This document shows, in pieces, positions 26,491 to 34,538 of a stretch of 43,262 nt of DNA. Where the stretch lies: assembly GCA_947625265.1 (NCBI GenBank), contig CANQNM010000003.1, forward strand, positions 1 to 43,262, written 5' to 3'. Both the position numbers and the translations under genes were made by a program. How positions within the stretch are numbered: position 1 is the stretch's first letter; each line of letters opens with the position of its first letter. A model generated the notes under the pieces. It made no database searches, was not told the origin of the DNA, and worked only from the letters and a program-made list of their open reading frames with translations. The DNA comes from an uncultured Clostridia bacterium. Lineage in GTDB: Bacteria; Bacillota; Clostridia; Oscillospirales; CAG-272.

Positions 26491-28206
26491 ATGAAAAAAA
26501 TTTTTTCGCTTCTCCTGATATTTGCCTTTATTTTGGGAACACTGCTCTCCTGCGGCAATTCTCAATCCACCGTCAATACCCATGGAAGCACCCACCGTCC
26601 ATCGCCCGACGGGAATAACTGGATCTATGACGACAGTTCTCCCGATCCCTCTTCCACACCCGCAAAGGATCCGTCCAAAGGGGTGCAGGTTCGCTATGTC
26701 TGCGCTCCCGTAGGGGCGGGCGTCATTGACGGAACCGCCACGCAATATATCAAATCCGGCGGATACACCGAACGCGTCACCGCTATTCCTCTCTACGGCT
26801 ACATGTTCACCGGCTGGTCGGACGGTAAGACCGAGCGGTCAAGAGTTGCGGACAGCGCCAAAGAGGATGTGGTGTACACCGCCAACTTCGCGCCGGTGGA
26901 AGTTCCCGTCAAACTCACTGTGCCCGACGTTTATGTCAATACCTCGTCCGGGGGGGACATTCGTTACAAGAGTTACGAGCGCGCCACGGTGACCGTCACA
27001 GGCGCGGATAAGGACAAATACAATTTCACGGCGGCGGGCGCGAACATTAAAGGCAGAGGAAACTCCTCCTGGAGTTCGTCTTATATCGGAAAAACTCTGG
27101 GACAGAACCGTTGGACAACCACCGGCAAAAAGTATGAAACGGTGTCGGAAACCGAGATGTATAAAACGAAGAATTCCTATACTCTGAAATTCGACGAAGC
27201 GGTCAATCTCCTCGGCATCGGCAACGGAAAGAACAAAGATTGGATTCTTCAGTCCAACAAATACGACATCTCCAACCTCCGCAACAAATTCATCTACATG
27301 CTTGCGGAAAAGATGGGAACACTCACATGGGTCACCCACTGCGCCTGGGTCAATCTTTATATCAATGGGGAGTATAGAGGACTGTACATGATTCAGGAAA
27401 AGGTCGAAGCAGCCAATGACCGGGTAAACATCGACGACAGCGGCACCGACCCCGACAAGGGATATCTGATCGAACTGGACTTCCGCGCCGGCAGTGATTC
27501 CAGCAAAAAGGAAGGACTGGACTATTTCTATATCCCGGAATTTCACAAAAACGACAGCAACAAAAGAGAATTCGACATAGTGAGCGAACATTCCACCGAG
27601 GCGGAATGCTCCTTCATACAGGACTATATGATCCGGGTAGACGCCGCCATCCGTTCTCATGACAAAGAGCGCATTGAGGAATTGGTGGATCTCTATTCGC
27701 TTGTGGATATTTTCATCATTGAAGAAATCGCCAAGGACTGCGACTGGGGAGCAACGTCCTTTTACATGTATAAGGAAAAGGGCGGAAAACTTTATTTCAC
27801 TTCGCCTTGGGATTTCGATCTCTGCATGGGCAGTTACAGTGTCTCCCTGACTCTTCCGGGACTGGTGAGCGCGCACTATGGCAACGAGTGGTTCATCGAA
27901 TTGCACGACGTCAAATGGTTTGTAAACATGGTGCAGGCGCGAATGACGTCGCTGGAGGGAGCCATCGACGACTGTCTTGTGATGCTTCAAAAATACGCAC
28001 TGGCTCTCAAGCCCTATGTGGATCGCAACAATGAGCGCTGGAATGTCTACGGAGTAAACTATCATGAATATGTCTCCCCCCAGGTTTCCGGACTGCTGTG
28101 CACTTACGAAGAACATGTAGCGTTCATCTACGACTGGATTCTCTACAGATGGGACGATCTGCGCAAATACTACCCGCCAAACAGCACCTCCCCCCTGCTC
28201 AAATAA
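26491..28206 (+). CDS. CotH-kinase-family lipoprotein
   Basis: Surface-anchored protein of 571 residues. ATG 26491 (MKKIFSLLLIFAFILG, lipobox LLSCG) begins the signal; the track's 26479 adds four residues, and neither has a good ribosome site. After a Ser/Pro/Asp-rich linker, residues about 60-135 form an InlB-type beta repeat (GYMFTGWSDG). The CotH domain follows: KGRGNSSW, WILQSNKYD, NGEYRGLYMIQEKV, and the metal-binding SPWDFDLCMG. CotH proteins are atypical secreted kinases, best known from spore coat in Bacillus. VTC and DUF4956 genes lie 2.3 kb downstream on the same strand; these three families commonly occur together. Confidence 0.9.
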   Translation: MKKIFSLLLIFAFILGTLLSCGNSQSTVNTHGSTHRPSPDGNNWIYDDSSPDPSSTPAKDPSKGVQVRYVCAPVGAGVIDGTATQYIKSGGYTERVTAIPLYGYMFTGWSDGKTERSRVADSAKEDVVYTANFAPVEVPVKLTVPDVYVNTSSGGDIRYKSYERATVTVTGADKDKYNFTAAGANIKGRGNSSWSSSYIGKTLGQNRWTTTGKKYETVSETEMYKTKNSYTLKFDEAVNLLGIGNGKNKDWILQSNKYDISNLRNKFIYMLAEKMGTLTWVTHCAWVNLYINGEYRGLYMIQEKVEAANDRVNIDDSGTDPDKGYLIELDFRAGSDSSKKEGLDYFYIPEFHKNDSNKREFDIVSEHSTEAECSFIQDYMIRVDAAIRSHDKERIEELVDLYSLVDIFIIEEIAKDCDWGATSFYMYKEKGGKLYFTSPWDFDLCMGSYSVSLTLPGLVSAHYGNEWFIELHDVKWFVNMVQARMTSLEGAIDDCLVMLQKYALALKPYVDRNNERWNVYGVNYHEYVSPQVSGLLCTYEEHVAFIYDWILYRWDDLRKYYPPNSTSPLLK

Positions 28207-28210
28207 AACG

Positions 28211-28253
28211 CCGGGACTGTTCCAACGGTTTGGACGGTCCCGGTTCTCTTTTT
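28211..28253 (+). terminator. Terminator after cotH-type gene
   Basis: CCGGGAC (28211-28217) pairs with GTCCCGG (28237-28243), with inner TCCA/TGGA pairing, then TTCTCTTTTT. Confidence 0.7.
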
Positions 28254-28469
28254 GGCGTTTCCTTCAAATTTGAACCCTTTTGCGGTTGGGTTCGCTTTCT
28301 GCGCCGCCACTGTATGTCTTTAAAGTCCGAAGGTTTTGCGCGCCATTCTTTCGCGTGCGTTTAAAAGCGTTCTCAGAGAATTTTTTGCCGAATGGAGGAA
28401 AATCCGCTGATGCAAACCTGCTCCGGTTCCACTCCCACCACCTTCAAAGGTCCTTGGCGTTTTCCGGCT

Positions 28470-28498
28470 GCTTGAAAAATTTCTTCAAGCGTTTTTTT
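28470..28498 (+). terminator. Second plus-strand terminator facing mtnN
   Basis: GCTTGAA (28470-28476), 7-nt loop, TTCAAGC (28484-28490), then GTTTTTTT. A backup terminator that keeps cotH transcripts out of the convergent mtnN gene. Nothing else in the 310-nt gap 28207-28516. Confidence 0.65.
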
Positions 28499-28516
28499 AA
28501 AGCCGCCTTTTCGGAT

Positions 28517-29200
28517 TCAGCGAGCGTTTTCAAAGTAAGCGCACAGAACTTTTGCGGAATTGTCCGCAGCGAGTTTTTTGAAACTTTCATAGTCCATGGC
28601 GCCGCCTGCGCCATCGGAAATGCATCGCAAAATGGCACAGGGAGTTTTGTTCACGAAACACACCTGCGCGATCGCCTGCCCTTCCATTTCACAGGCAATC
28701 GCCGAAAAATTCTCCCGGATCTCACGTTTTCTCCCATTCTCGCAAACAAACTGATCTCCCGAAGCGATGACGCCCCTCTTTGCTCTGACGCCCAGCCGTT
28801 CGCAGATATCCAGAAGTTCCTCGCTCATTGGGACGTCAAGGGGAATTCGCACCGTATTCAGCCCCGAAATCCACCCTATGGGATCGCCCAAAGGCGACGT
28901 GTCCATGTCATGACAAACGGCGGCACTACCCACCGCCATATCTCCTACCGACAGTTCCCCGTCCAGCGCACCCGCCACTCCCGTGTTGATCACCGCATCG
29001 GGAGCGTAACGCAGAATCATTGCCTCGGCACAAAGCGCAGCAAATGTCTTACCGATGCCGCACACTGCCAGCACTGCATCCTTTCCAAAAAGTTTTCCGC
29101 CGGTAAAACGAACGCCTGAGATCTGTTCCTCCCACCGCTCGGCAAGACGGCTCTCCAATCTCTCGATCTCCAGATCCATTGCTCCGATGATTCCAATCAT
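28517..29200 (-). CDS. mtnN: 5'-methylthioadenosine/S-adenosylhomocysteine nucleosidase
   Basis: Splits MTA and SAH to adenine and the thio-ribose, in the cytosol. 227 residues, normal length. Motifs: MIGIIGAMDLEIERL with catalytic Glu, NTGVAGALDGELSVGD, GVIASGDQFV, CEMEGQAIAQVC (ribose-binding Met-Glu), and ISDGAGGAMDYESF with the catalytic Asp. It lies downstream of luxS on the same strand (245 nt), giving the two steps from SAH to homocysteine. Confidence 0.95.
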   Translation of the reverse strand: MIGIIGAMDLEIERLESRLAERWEEQISGVRFTGGKLFGKDAVLAVCGIGKTFAALCAEAMILRYAPDAVINTGVAGALDGELSVGDMAVGSAAVCHDMDTSPLGDPIGWISGLNTVRIPLDVPMSEELLDICERLGVRAKRGVIASGDQFVCENGRKREIRENFSAIACEMEGQAIAQVCFVNKTPCAILRCISDGAGGAMDYESFKKLAADNSAKVLCAYFENAR

Positions 29201-29445
29201 TTTTATATTTATGTCCGTCCTTTCTTTCTATTGGCCGCCAGGGTTTTTCACGCGGTCTGCTGATTTCGATTTCAATCCCGAAAAATTTGCAAGGTCTCCC
29301 GGCAAAAACACAAAATCCCGTTTGAAAAACGCTTTTTAGCCCGTCGCCTCCCCTTTGCGCGGTGACTTCTGTCTGTTTGGTCGCTTTGTCTTTCTATTTC
29401 CCGGAATTCCTTTCCGGTCTTTGTGCAGCCTTCTTTCTCAGAAGA

Positions 29446-29904
29446 TCACCCCTTTGGGTAAATAAAATTGGCGCCCAGAAGATCGGTGTGTTCAAGAAAA
29501 TCCGCTGCACAGGATTTCGCCGCCTCCAGGGACAATTCCCTGTAGTTGCCGCACTGCGTTTCCGACTGTCCGTACATTTCCGTTGCCTCAAAGGCGATAA
29601 ACCGCAGCGTCCGGTAAACTTCCTTCCGGACGGTATCGCCATCCACTTTTCGAAGCAGCAGATAGAAACCCGTGCGGCATCCCATGGGACCAAAATATAT
29701 CACGTTTTCGCCAATGGGACCGTTGCGAATGCAGGTAGCAAACATATGTTCCACAGAGTGCATTTCAAGATTGGAAAGGTAGTCTCCCCCGTTCGGTTTT
29801 TTGAAACGCAGATCATAGGTGTCAATGTCTCCGTCCCTTCTTGAAAGATAGATCCCGGGCACAATATATCTGTGATCTACCCGAAAACTCTCGATTGGTT
29901 TCAT
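29446..29904 (-). CDS. luxS: S-ribosylhomocysteine lyase LuxS
   Basis: Converts S-ribosylhomocysteine to homocysteine and DPD, the AI-2 precursor. 152 residues from ATG 29904, which has GAGG at 6 nt; the track's start nine codons earlier lacks one. Iron-site HSVEH (HxxEH) and the catalytic MGCRTGFYL Cys are present, as are ESFRVDHRYIVPGIYLSRRD and the C-terminal Cys region of the family. Together with mtnN it is a SAH detoxification and methionine-recycling unit. The 245 nt between them holds no gene. Confidence 0.96.
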   Translation of the reverse strand: MKPIESFRVDHRYIVPGIYLSRRDGDIDTYDLRFKKPNGGDYLSNLEMHSVEHMFATCIRNGPIGENVIYFGPMGCRTGFYLLLRKVDGDTVRKEVYRTLRFIAFEATEMYGQSETQCGNYRELSLEAAKSCAADFLEHTDLLGANFIYPKG

Positions 29905-30470
29905 GTTCGTCCTCATATCCGTTTTTCGCATTCATATTTGCGGATTTATCTACCGCTCCGGAAATGTCCGGTAGCCTGGGTTCGCCGTTCCGCACCCGGC
30001 GGAGAACCGTTCCATAGAAAATCCTCCCGTGAAAAACCGCCCGGCGGAAAGTCGCTCGGTTTCTTCGCCCATTTAAGGTTCTTTCTTTTTTCAGCGGGCA
30101 AACCCTCTTTCAAATTTGCGTCCGCTCAGGCGCGCTCGGCGCTCCTTACAAAAAAGACTGATATACCTTGACTTTTCCCGAAAACTATCGTATAATGTGT
30201 GCGTATAGTGTACAGTGTACATCACGTCGGAAATATACCGCACCGGGAGTATAGCACAAAAACGTCCCAATGTCAAATGCAAATAAGAAAGCGCACGCGC
30301 CCCTTTTCGTTGCCGTAAATCCTTTATCTGCACTGAAGTTCGGTTTGGCCGACCGCTTGACTGTTTGCCGCATGAATGTCTAAGCATCTGAACGCTTAAA
30401 ACGTCTGCCGTGCTGTTCGCTTTCAACCGGGCGTGAAGCCGGTTTGCAGCCGGCGGAAGGGAGATGGCGT
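29905..30470. other. 566-nt divergent intergenic region between luxS and VTC gene
   Basis: Contains the strong plus-strand promoter at 30168-30196 and a GTGTACAGTGTACAT repeat just after it. The long leader (about 270 nt) to the VTC gene shows no riboswitch I recognise. No clear SAM or SAH riboswitch was found on the minus strand ahead of luxS. Confidence 0.5.
30168..30196 (+). promoter_or_regulatory. Sigma-A promoter of the VTC-DUF4956 operon with TGTACA repeats
   Basis: TTGACT (30168-30173), 17-nt spacer, TATAAT (30191-30196). Directly downstream, TGTACA-G-TGTACA lies at about 30209-30221, across the expected start region, where a repressor could bind. Confidence 0.8.
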
Positions 30471-31229
30471 ATGCCTGTTTTTCAGTTCACTTTCGAACGA
30501 TACGAGAGAAAATATCTGATTTCCGAAGAACAGTATCAGAAACTCCTTGAGCGTTTGGAAGGAAAAATGACGGAGGACCGATACGCGCGGTCGCTCATCA
30601 CCAATATATACTATGACACACCTGATTTTCTCCTCGTAAGAAGGAGTATTGATAAACCCATCTATAAAGAAAAACTCAGGGTGCGGAGTTACGGCGTTCC
30701 CCAGAGCGACAGTAAGGTTTTTGTGGAAATCAAGAAAAAATATAAAGGTGTAGTCTATAAGAGACGAATCAATGTGCCGCTTGACAGCGCCTGTGCCTTT
30801 CTGAAAGGAAATGCTCCCTGCCCGGAACCGGGGCAGATCGGAAACGAAATCTCTTATTTCGTATCGTTCTACAGGGGAATCGGTCCAGCCATGTTCATTT
30901 CCTACGACCGTTATTCATTGGCCAGCCCCACAGACAGCGTGCTGCGCATCACCTTCGACCGCAACATCACCTGGCGCACCGAAGACCTCGACCTGAAGAA
31001 CGGCGTTTACGGAAACCGTCTTCCTCTGGACGACGGAATTCTTATGGAAATAAAAATTCCAGGCGTAATGCCCCTATGGCTTTCGCAACTTTTGGACGAA
31101 CTGCATATCATGCCCTGTTCCATCTCCAAATACGGAACAGCCTACAGCATTGCGCTGGAGGAACATCTCGTAGATCCCTTGGCGGGCGCACAATCGCTCC
31201 TCGCCAAAACCAACCGAATCCTCCCCTGA
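30471..31229 (+). CDS. VTC-domain polyphosphate polymerase
   Basis: 252 residues of the VTC domain, the triphosphate-tunnel-metalloenzyme fold that makes polyphosphate from ATP in yeast Vtc4. ATG 30471 has GGAAGGGAG upstream; the track's earlier start is a TTG without one. Tunnel residues are visible as FERYERKYLISEEQY, IYYDTPDF, KEKLRVRSYG, EIKKKYKGVVYKRR and LMEIKIPG. No membrane helix, so it should act at the inner face, perhaps docked to the DUF4956 membrane protein encoded next. CotH upstream completes a recurring trio. Confidence 0.9.
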   Translation: MPVFQFTFERYERKYLISEEQYQKLLERLEGKMTEDRYARSLITNIYYDTPDFLLVRRSIDKPIYKEKLRVRSYGVPQSDSKVFVEIKKKYKGVVYKRRINVPLDSACAFLKGNAPCPEPGQIGNEISYFVSFYRGIGPAMFISYDRYSLASPTDSVLRITFDRNITWRTEDLDLKNGVYGNRLPLDDGILMEIKIPGVMPLWLSQLLDELHIMPCSISKYGTAYSIALEEHLVDPLAGAQSLLAKTNRILP

Positions 31230-31299
31230 GCGCGCCGCAAAATCGGAAACACAACGCGACCGTGTCGAATTCAATTTGAACTTTGAAAGGAAAACACAC

Positions 31300-31974
31300 A
31301 TGGAACTTTTTGGAATAACCTTCACGGGAATTTACGCCTTTTTCATCTGTGCTGCCATTGCTCTGGTTCTCGCCGTTCCCATCGCTTTCAGTTACACCGT
31401 CAAGAATAAGTCCTACAGCAAAGGGTTTGTTCTCACAATCTTTTCTCTGCCGATCGCCGTAATGACCGTACTGATGATGGTGGGCAATCAGGTGGGCGCT
31501 GCGGTGGCCATCGCCGGCGTCTTTGCCCTGGTGCGCTTCCGCTCTCTGCCCTGCACAGCCAAAGAACTGGTCAACGTCTTCATGGCCATGATCGTCGGCG
31601 TCGCCGTGGCCAATGCCAAAGCGGATGCCCTGATCGTCGCTGTGGTCTTCACCGTGGTGGTATGCGCCATCAACATCGTGTTCAACACCACACATCTCGG
31701 TGAAGTTTCAAGGAGCAGCAAAACTCTGCGAATCACCATCCCGGAATCGTTGGACTATACTGACGTTTTTGACGATCTCTTTGAAAAATACACTTCCGCC
31801 CATGAGTTGGTGCGCGTAAAAACCGCCAACATGGGCAGCATGTTCCAACTGACCTATGAAATCACTCTGAAAAACGAGAGAGATGAGCGCGCTTTCCTCA
31901 ACGATTTACGTTGCCGCAACGGAAATCTTGACATCATCTGCGCCAAAACACTGCAGGACGAAAACACCCTTTGA
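31300..31974 (+). CDS. DUF4956 membrane protein
   Basis: 224 residues from ATG 31300 (AAAGGAAAACACAC upstream; the track's extra eight codons are leader). Residues 1-130 carry about four hydrophobic segments, including GNQVGAAVAIAGVFALVRFR, a block I associate with DUF4956; the rest is a soluble alpha/beta domain. It lies 70 nt after the VTC gene. The family has no proven function; pairing with VTC suggests it anchors or channels the polyphosphate polymer. Confidence 0.87.
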   Translation: MELFGITFTGIYAFFICAAIALVLAVPIAFSYTVKNKSYSKGFVLTIFSLPIAVMTVLMMVGNQVGAAVAIAGVFALVRFRSLPCTAKELVNVFMAMIVGVAVANAKADALIVAVVFTVVVCAINIVFNTTHLGEVSRSSKTLRITIPESLDYTDVFDDLFEKYTSAHELVRVKTANMGSMFQLTYEITLKNERDERAFLNDLRCRNGNLDIICAKTLQDENTL

Positions 31975-32375
31975 TCTTTGCCGGTTTTCCGCGCGGTTTT
32001 CCAAGTGTGGAGACAAAAAAACGGTTTTACTCTACCGGACAAGGCGACGGGAAACGATTCTTGTTCCCGTTGCTCTTACTGTTCTATACAACCGTGCGGT
32101 TTCCTTCATTCTCCCTATATGCAGCATCAAAACGAAACGGGCCACGGCGGATCAAAAAACGATCCGCCGTGGCTTTGAATATTTATTCTATAGAATTGTA
32201 CGGTAAATGAACTTCACCCGACCGTCCATATCCACGCTTACTCCTGAAAAGTTTTTGCAATTTCGTGATACGTCCCCAGCCGCGCGCAGCCTTACCATCA
32301 AGCCCAAAAAGTTTTTCCTGGAACGAACTTCCCGCTAGGCAAATTGGAATTCTTTAAAACTTGGCGTTTTATTGC
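31975..32375. other. 401-nt convergent gap with one terminator
   Basis: Holds the terminator at 32141-32180. From 32180 to 32375 I see no gene, promoter or clean minus-strand terminator for ribU. Confidence 0.5.
32141..32180 (+). terminator. Terminator after DUF4956 gene
   Basis: GCCACGGCGGATC (32141-32153), loop AAAAAAC, GATCCGCCGTGGC (32161-32173), then TTTGAATATTT. Perfect 13-bp stem. Confidence 0.75.
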
Positions 32376-33005
32376 CTACCCTTTGCCCTTGAGCACCGGT
32401 GAAAGAGGTTTGTAGATAAAAAAGACGATGAGTGAAACGAGAAGACACTTGATCAGGGTAAAGGGCAGATTGAAGACCGCAAGACAAGCAAAAAGATTCC
32501 CATCCAAAGGAAGAATTTCCTCATACATGGCAAGCAATGTTTCTTTGGGCAAAAGCACCTTCATGTAGAGGGGATAAATGAGGAAGTAGTTGCTGGCGAG
32601 GCTGAAAACAGCACAGAGTACCGATCCTCCCAGACTGGCTGCAATCGCTCCTTTTCTGGTCTTTGCCCGCATGTAGATCGCTCCTGCGGCTGCCGTAAAC
32701 ACAGCGGCCAGAATGAAATTAGAAAGTTCGCCGATGCCCATGGTTCCGGTCACCGTGAGGTGGAACAGATTTTTTATCAAGCACACCGCGACGCCCCACT
32801 GGGGACCAAGCGCGAAAGCACAAAGAAGTGCCGGAAGATCTGAAAAGTCAAATTTTAAAAACTCGGGCACCAACGGCACAGAAAACTCAAGAAGCTGCAG
32901 AATAAAACTCACTGCTGAAAGAATAGCCGTCACCACCAAAGGTCTGATTCTAAAGGAGTTTTTTTTCACTTCTTTTGAAGTGGCGTTCAAAGATTCGTTT
33001 TTCAT
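32376..33005 (-). CDS. ribU: Riboflavin ECF transporter S component
   Basis: Membrane substrate-binding subunit of an energy-coupling-factor transporter, 209 residues with about six hydrophobic segments. ATG 33005 is chosen with GGAAAGGAAA upstream; the track start at 33062 would translate the riboswitch terminator. FDFSDLPALLCAFALGPQWG and KNLFHLTVTGTMGIGELSNF are typical of RibU. The FMN riboswitch upstream makes riboflavin the expected substrate. The shared EcfA/A'/T module is not in the window. Confidence 0.93.
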   Translation of the reverse strand: MKNESLNATSKEVKKNSFRIRPLVVTAILSAVSFILQLLEFSVPLVPEFLKFDFSDLPALLCAFALGPQWGVAVCLIKNLFHLTVTGTMGIGELSNFILAAVFTAAAGAIYMRAKTRKGAIAASLGGSVLCAVFSLASNYFLIYPLYMKVLLPKETLLAMYEEILPLDGNLFACLAVFNLPFTLIKCLLVSLIVFFIYKPLSPVLKGKG

Positions 33006-33023
33006 TTTTTCCTTTCCGGGACG

Positions 33024-33049
33024 CAAAGAAAAAGCGCCCCAGAGGGCGC
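33024..33049 (-). terminator. Riboswitch-controlled terminator of ribU
   Basis: Minus strand GCGCCC-TCTG-GGGCGC followed by TTTTTCTTT, between the FMN aptamer and the ribU ribosome site. It would form when FMN is bound. Confidence 0.85.
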
Positions 33050-33061
33050 GCGAAAAGCGCA

Positions 33062-33185
33062 ACTTTTCTCATCCGGACTATACCGTCGGTGCAGGCTTTT
33101 CCCTGCTCGGCGCCTTTCGGCGTTCGCGGACTTCCGGTCTTTTCCGACCGTTCACCGCCGGTGTGGAATTTCACCAACCCCCAAA
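33062..33185 (-). promoter_or_regulatory. FMN riboswitch (RFN element)
   Basis: Minus strand carries the conserved RFN blocks in order: GGGGTTGGTGAAATTCCAC, ACCGGCGGTGA, AGTCCGCGA, GCAGG...GCCTGCACCGACGG, TATAGTCCGGATGAGAA. All core bases I know are present. It governs ribU through the terminator directly downstream. Confidence 0.96.
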
Positions 33186-33228
33186 GTTTATTTTTTGTAT
33201 GTTTGGTATATCGACAGTATATGCACCT

Positions 33229-33263
33229 AAGGGTTGCCGTGACATAACGCGACGGCAACCCTT
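33229..33263 (-). terminator. 12-bp hairpin at the end of the str operon
   Basis: AAGGGTTGCCGT (33229-33240) pairs with ACGGCAACCCTT (33252-33263), 10 nt past the tuf stop. No T-run follows on the minus strand, so it may be a weak or factor-assisted terminator that lies just upstream of the ribU riboswitch. Confidence 0.6.
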
Positions 33264-33273
33264 TGTGTTTCAA

Positions 33274-34479
33274 TCACTCAATGATATCGGCAACGACGCC
33301 AGAACCAACGGTTCTACCGCCCTCACGGATAGCGAAGCGAAGACCCTTCTCAATCGCGATAGGGGTGATCAGTTCCACAGTCATATCCACGTTGTCGCCG
33401 GGACGGCACATCTCAACATCAGAGGGAAGAGAGATGGTTCCGGTCACATCGGTGGTTCTGAAATAGAACTGGGGTCTGTATCCGGGGAAGAAGGGCTTGG
33501 AACGGCCGCCTTCCTTCTCGGTCAGCACATACACATGACCCACAAATTTCGTGTGGGGATGAATGGTGCCGGGTTTGCAGAGAACCTGACCTCTTTCGAT
33601 TTCGTCCTTGGCAACGCCACGCAGCAGTGCGCCGATGTTGTCGCCGGCTTCCGCCTGATCCAACAGTTTGTGGAACATTTCCACTCCGGTAACAACGGTA
33701 GTTCTCTTTTCGTCAGACAAACCGACGATTTCGACAGTATCGGACACCTTCACAGTACCTCTTTCCACTCTACCGGTTGCAACGGTTCCGCGTCCGGAAA
33801 TGGAGAACACGTCCTCCACAGGCATAAGGAAGGGCAGATCGGATTTTCTCTCAGGAGTGGGGATATAGTTGTCAACCTGATCCATCAGTTCCCAGATGCA
33901 GGCATACACGGGATCGGAGGGATCGGTGGAGGTGCTTTCCAGAGCGTTACGGGCAGAACCACGGACGATCGGGATATCATCTCCCGGGAATTCATACTGA
34001 GACAGAAGATCTCTGACTTCCATCTCGACCAGATCCAGCAATTCGTCATCGTCCACAAGGTCGGTTTTGTTCATGAACACAACGATGGCAGGCACGCCCA
34101 CCTGACGGGCAAGCAGTACGTGCTCTCTGGTCTGCTGAAGAGGACCGTCGGTCCCAGCGACAACCAGAATTGCACCGTCCATCTGAGCGGCGCCGGTGAT
34201 CATGTTCTTCACATAGTCGGCGTGCCCGGGGCAGTCCACGTGGGCGTAGTGACGTTTATCCGTCTCATATTCGACGTGTCTTGTATTGATTGTGATTCCT
34301 CTTGCCTTCTCTTCGGGCGCGTTGTCGATCTGATCATACGCCATAAACTCAACGTTTCCGTTCTTCAGCGCCAGAGTTTTGGTGATGGCCGCGGTCAGTG
34401 TGGTCTTACCATGGTCAACGTGACCGATGGTTCCGATGTTTACATGGGGTTTTGTTCTCTCGAATTTAGCCTTTGCCAT
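33274..34479 (-). CDS. tuf: Elongation factor Tu
   Basis: GTPase that carries aminoacyl-tRNA to the ribosome. 401 residues, near the usual length. GHVDHGKTT (P-loop), [13 protein letters not shown] (switch II), [20 protein letters not shown] and the SAR guanine motif (GSARNALE) are intact; domains 2 and 3 follow normally. Last gene of the rpsL-rpsG-fusA-tuf operon, 59 nt after fusA. Confidence 0.99.
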   Translation of the reverse strand: MAKAKFERTKPHVNIGTIGHVDHGKTTLTAAITKTLALKNGNVEFMAYDQIDNAPEEKARGITINTRHVEYETDKRHYAHVDCPGHADYVKNMITGAAQMDGAILVVAGTDGPLQQTREHVLLARQVGVPAIVVFMNKTDLVDDDELLDLVEMEVRDLLSQYEFPGDDIPIVRGSARNALESTSTDPSDPVYACIWELMDQVDNYIPTPERKSDLPFLMPVEDVFSISGRGTVATGRVERGTVKVSDTVEIVGLSDEKRTTVVTGVEMFHKLLDQAEAGDNIGALLRGVAKDEIERGQVLCKPGTIHPHTKFVGHVYVLTEKEGGRSKPFFPGYRPQFYFRTTDVTGTISLPSDVEMCRPGDNVDMTVELITPIAIEKGLRFAIREGGRTVGSGVVADIIE

Positions 34480-34538
34480 TGTAAAATCCTCCGTAAAATA
34501 AATTTGTTTTATATTTGTTTGTTTTTTAGTACAGTAAC

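Noticed and set aside
26839-28116. 425-aa minus-strand ORF
   Set aside because: Antisense to the cotH-type gene, no ribosome site or recognisable family.
29905-30165. Possible SAM or SAH riboswitch upstream of luxS
   Set aside because: Small hairpins exist (CTACCG/CGGTAG) but none of the conserved core bases of these riboswitch classes could be matched.
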